Below are positions 35,435-36,078 of a DNA stretch of 36,078 nucleotides, piece after piece. The stretch is from Trichomonas tenax (taxonomy: Eukaryota; Parabasalia; Trichomonadida; Trichomonadidae). Within the stretch, counting starts at the first letter, position 1. Each line of letters opens with the position of its first letter. The notes under the pieces were generated by a model. It saw only the letters and a list, made by a program, of their open reading frames with translations. It searched no databases and had not been told where the DNA came from. The stretch spans positions 1 through 36,078 of the forward strand of contig JALKBU010000512.1 of NCBI GenBank assembly GCA_023091735.1, given 5' to 3'. A program made the position numbers and the translations under genes.

Positions 35435-36078
35435 TTATTTTAATACAATTAAGGGATAAACAAAAAAGAATTTTTCAAATAAACAAAATTTGTAGTCAAA
35501 TCGGATGATTTGTGTGATTTCTGGGGTTGGTTGAGAAAATAGAAGAGGATGAATTGCAAAACATTTGTATGTCGAAAAATGGGAAAGTTGAAGATATGTT
35601 GCTTCTGTGAGTGTATTTTGTATTGCTGCGCCGCCTTTATATTCGTCAAAATAGCATTCTGAGGCAGTGACACTACCTTGATTATTATATGCAATAAATG
35701 TATTTTTTGCATATGTGTTATTCTGAAAGATGCATTGTTTGATAAATGTGGTTAAATCTCTACAAAATATAAATTCTTGATAACCATAATTGTTTATGTA
35801 ATTGCATGATTCAATATCAAGATGAACAGATGATGAAGTTCCACAAAACAGAGATGGAGAAGAAACAGAAAAACAATGTTTGTTGTTTACGAATGTTGAT
35901 GATCGAATAATTGAGGCTGAATTAATTCGATCAACAAAAATAATGCAATAGCTATATGTATATGCAGATGATTCGTTGATTGATGAAATATTGAATGCAC
36001 CATTCTTGATAAATAAATTCGCATATCCTTGACCACTTACATCACCTGACAAAACAATGGATGAATCAATGATTTTGT
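35435..36078 (-). CDS. Repeat-family protein, copy 4 (partial, runs off the right edge)
   Basis: The C-terminal 213 or so codons of the repeat protein; the frame stays open to the end of the window. It differs from the others in the central block: a short insertion gives NTYAKNTFIAYNNQGSVT where others have NTYTKNTFYGNIT or similar. This insertion is in frame. Upstream of La and in the same direction, with about 150 bases between its stop and the La ATG. Whether its start is also ATG-less cannot be seen. Confidence 0.6.
   Translation of the reverse strand, partial: KIIDSSIVLSGDVSGQGYANLFIKNGAFNISSINESSAYTYSYCIIFVDRINSASIIRSSTFVNNKHCFSVSSPSLFCGTSSSVHLDIESCNYINNYGYQEFIFCRDLTTFIKQCIFQNNTYAKNTFIAYNNQGSVTASECYFDEYKGGAAIQNTLTEATYLQLSHFSTYKCFAIHPLLFSQPTPEITQIIRFDYKFCLFEKFFFVYPLIVLK

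Noticed and set aside
1..36078. Trichomonad-type introns
   Set aside because: No GTATGT-type donor paired with an ACTAACACACAG-type acceptor was found; stretches such as ACTAAC near positions 11 and 22350 lack the rest of the motif.

Overview
The window looks like nuclear DNA of a parabasalid protist (trichomonad; Trichomonas or Tritrichomonas type). The evidence is long intron-free eukaryotic genes packed on both strands, AT-rich spacers, and start codons lying 9-30 bases after TCA-type initiator sites (TCAYT, often extended to TGTCAYTTTT). The proteins are clearly eukaryotic: ASCC3-like helicase, Mon2, La, Rad23, an AMPK/BRSK-type kinase, R2R3 Myb, BTB, and an ABCA half-transporter. No tRNA, rRNA, CRISPR array or canonical trichomonad intron was seen. 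Several open frames begin only at GTG or TTG. For ordinary genes I moved the start to the first in-frame ATG.

Layout. 1-4319: a promoter-like block, then a PSI-domain membrane protein, an Rxt3-like protein, a hotdog thioesterase-like protein (minus) and a Rad23-like UBL-UBA protein. 4649-6409: two broken genes, a DUF962/Mpo1-like pseudogene with about four lesions and a beta-helix-like pseudogene (minus). 7307-9718: ABCA-type half transporter (minus). 10549-10915: a fragmentary gene. 12066-19592: a very large ASCC3/Slh1-like dual-cassette helicase with a 700-residue disordered tail. 20839-22456: a 1.6 kb gene-free region holding five consecutive hairpins of two alternating types. 22457-23953: CAMK/BRSK-like kinase. 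26445-30407: BTB protein, Myb protein and a coiled-coil protein. 30471-35285: Mon2-like HEAT protein and La protein (both minus).

Dispersed among these genes is a repeated protein-coding element of about 1 kb. There are three complete near-identical copies (11027-12019 +, 23987-24979 -, 28428-29420 +), a fourth running off the right edge (35435-36078 -), and two older decayed relatives (19781-20838 and 25093-25953, both minus). Each complete copy keeps 330 open codons but has no ATG anywhere in frame. The first half and last quarter are almost invariant, while a central block (about residues 170-252) varies, mostly at amino-acid-changing sites. Comparison with a decayed relative that keeps its ATG suggests the young copies descend from a master whose start was lost. 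I propose a family of start-less, possibly silent, variable cassettes. This is inference and needs transcript and genome-wide data. The hairpin array is the second strong candidate for something undescribed.

The housekeeping genes do not form one pathway. The repeat copies and pseudogenes fill the gaps between them, and three of the four young copies lie directly upstream of, and in the same direction as, a conserved gene.
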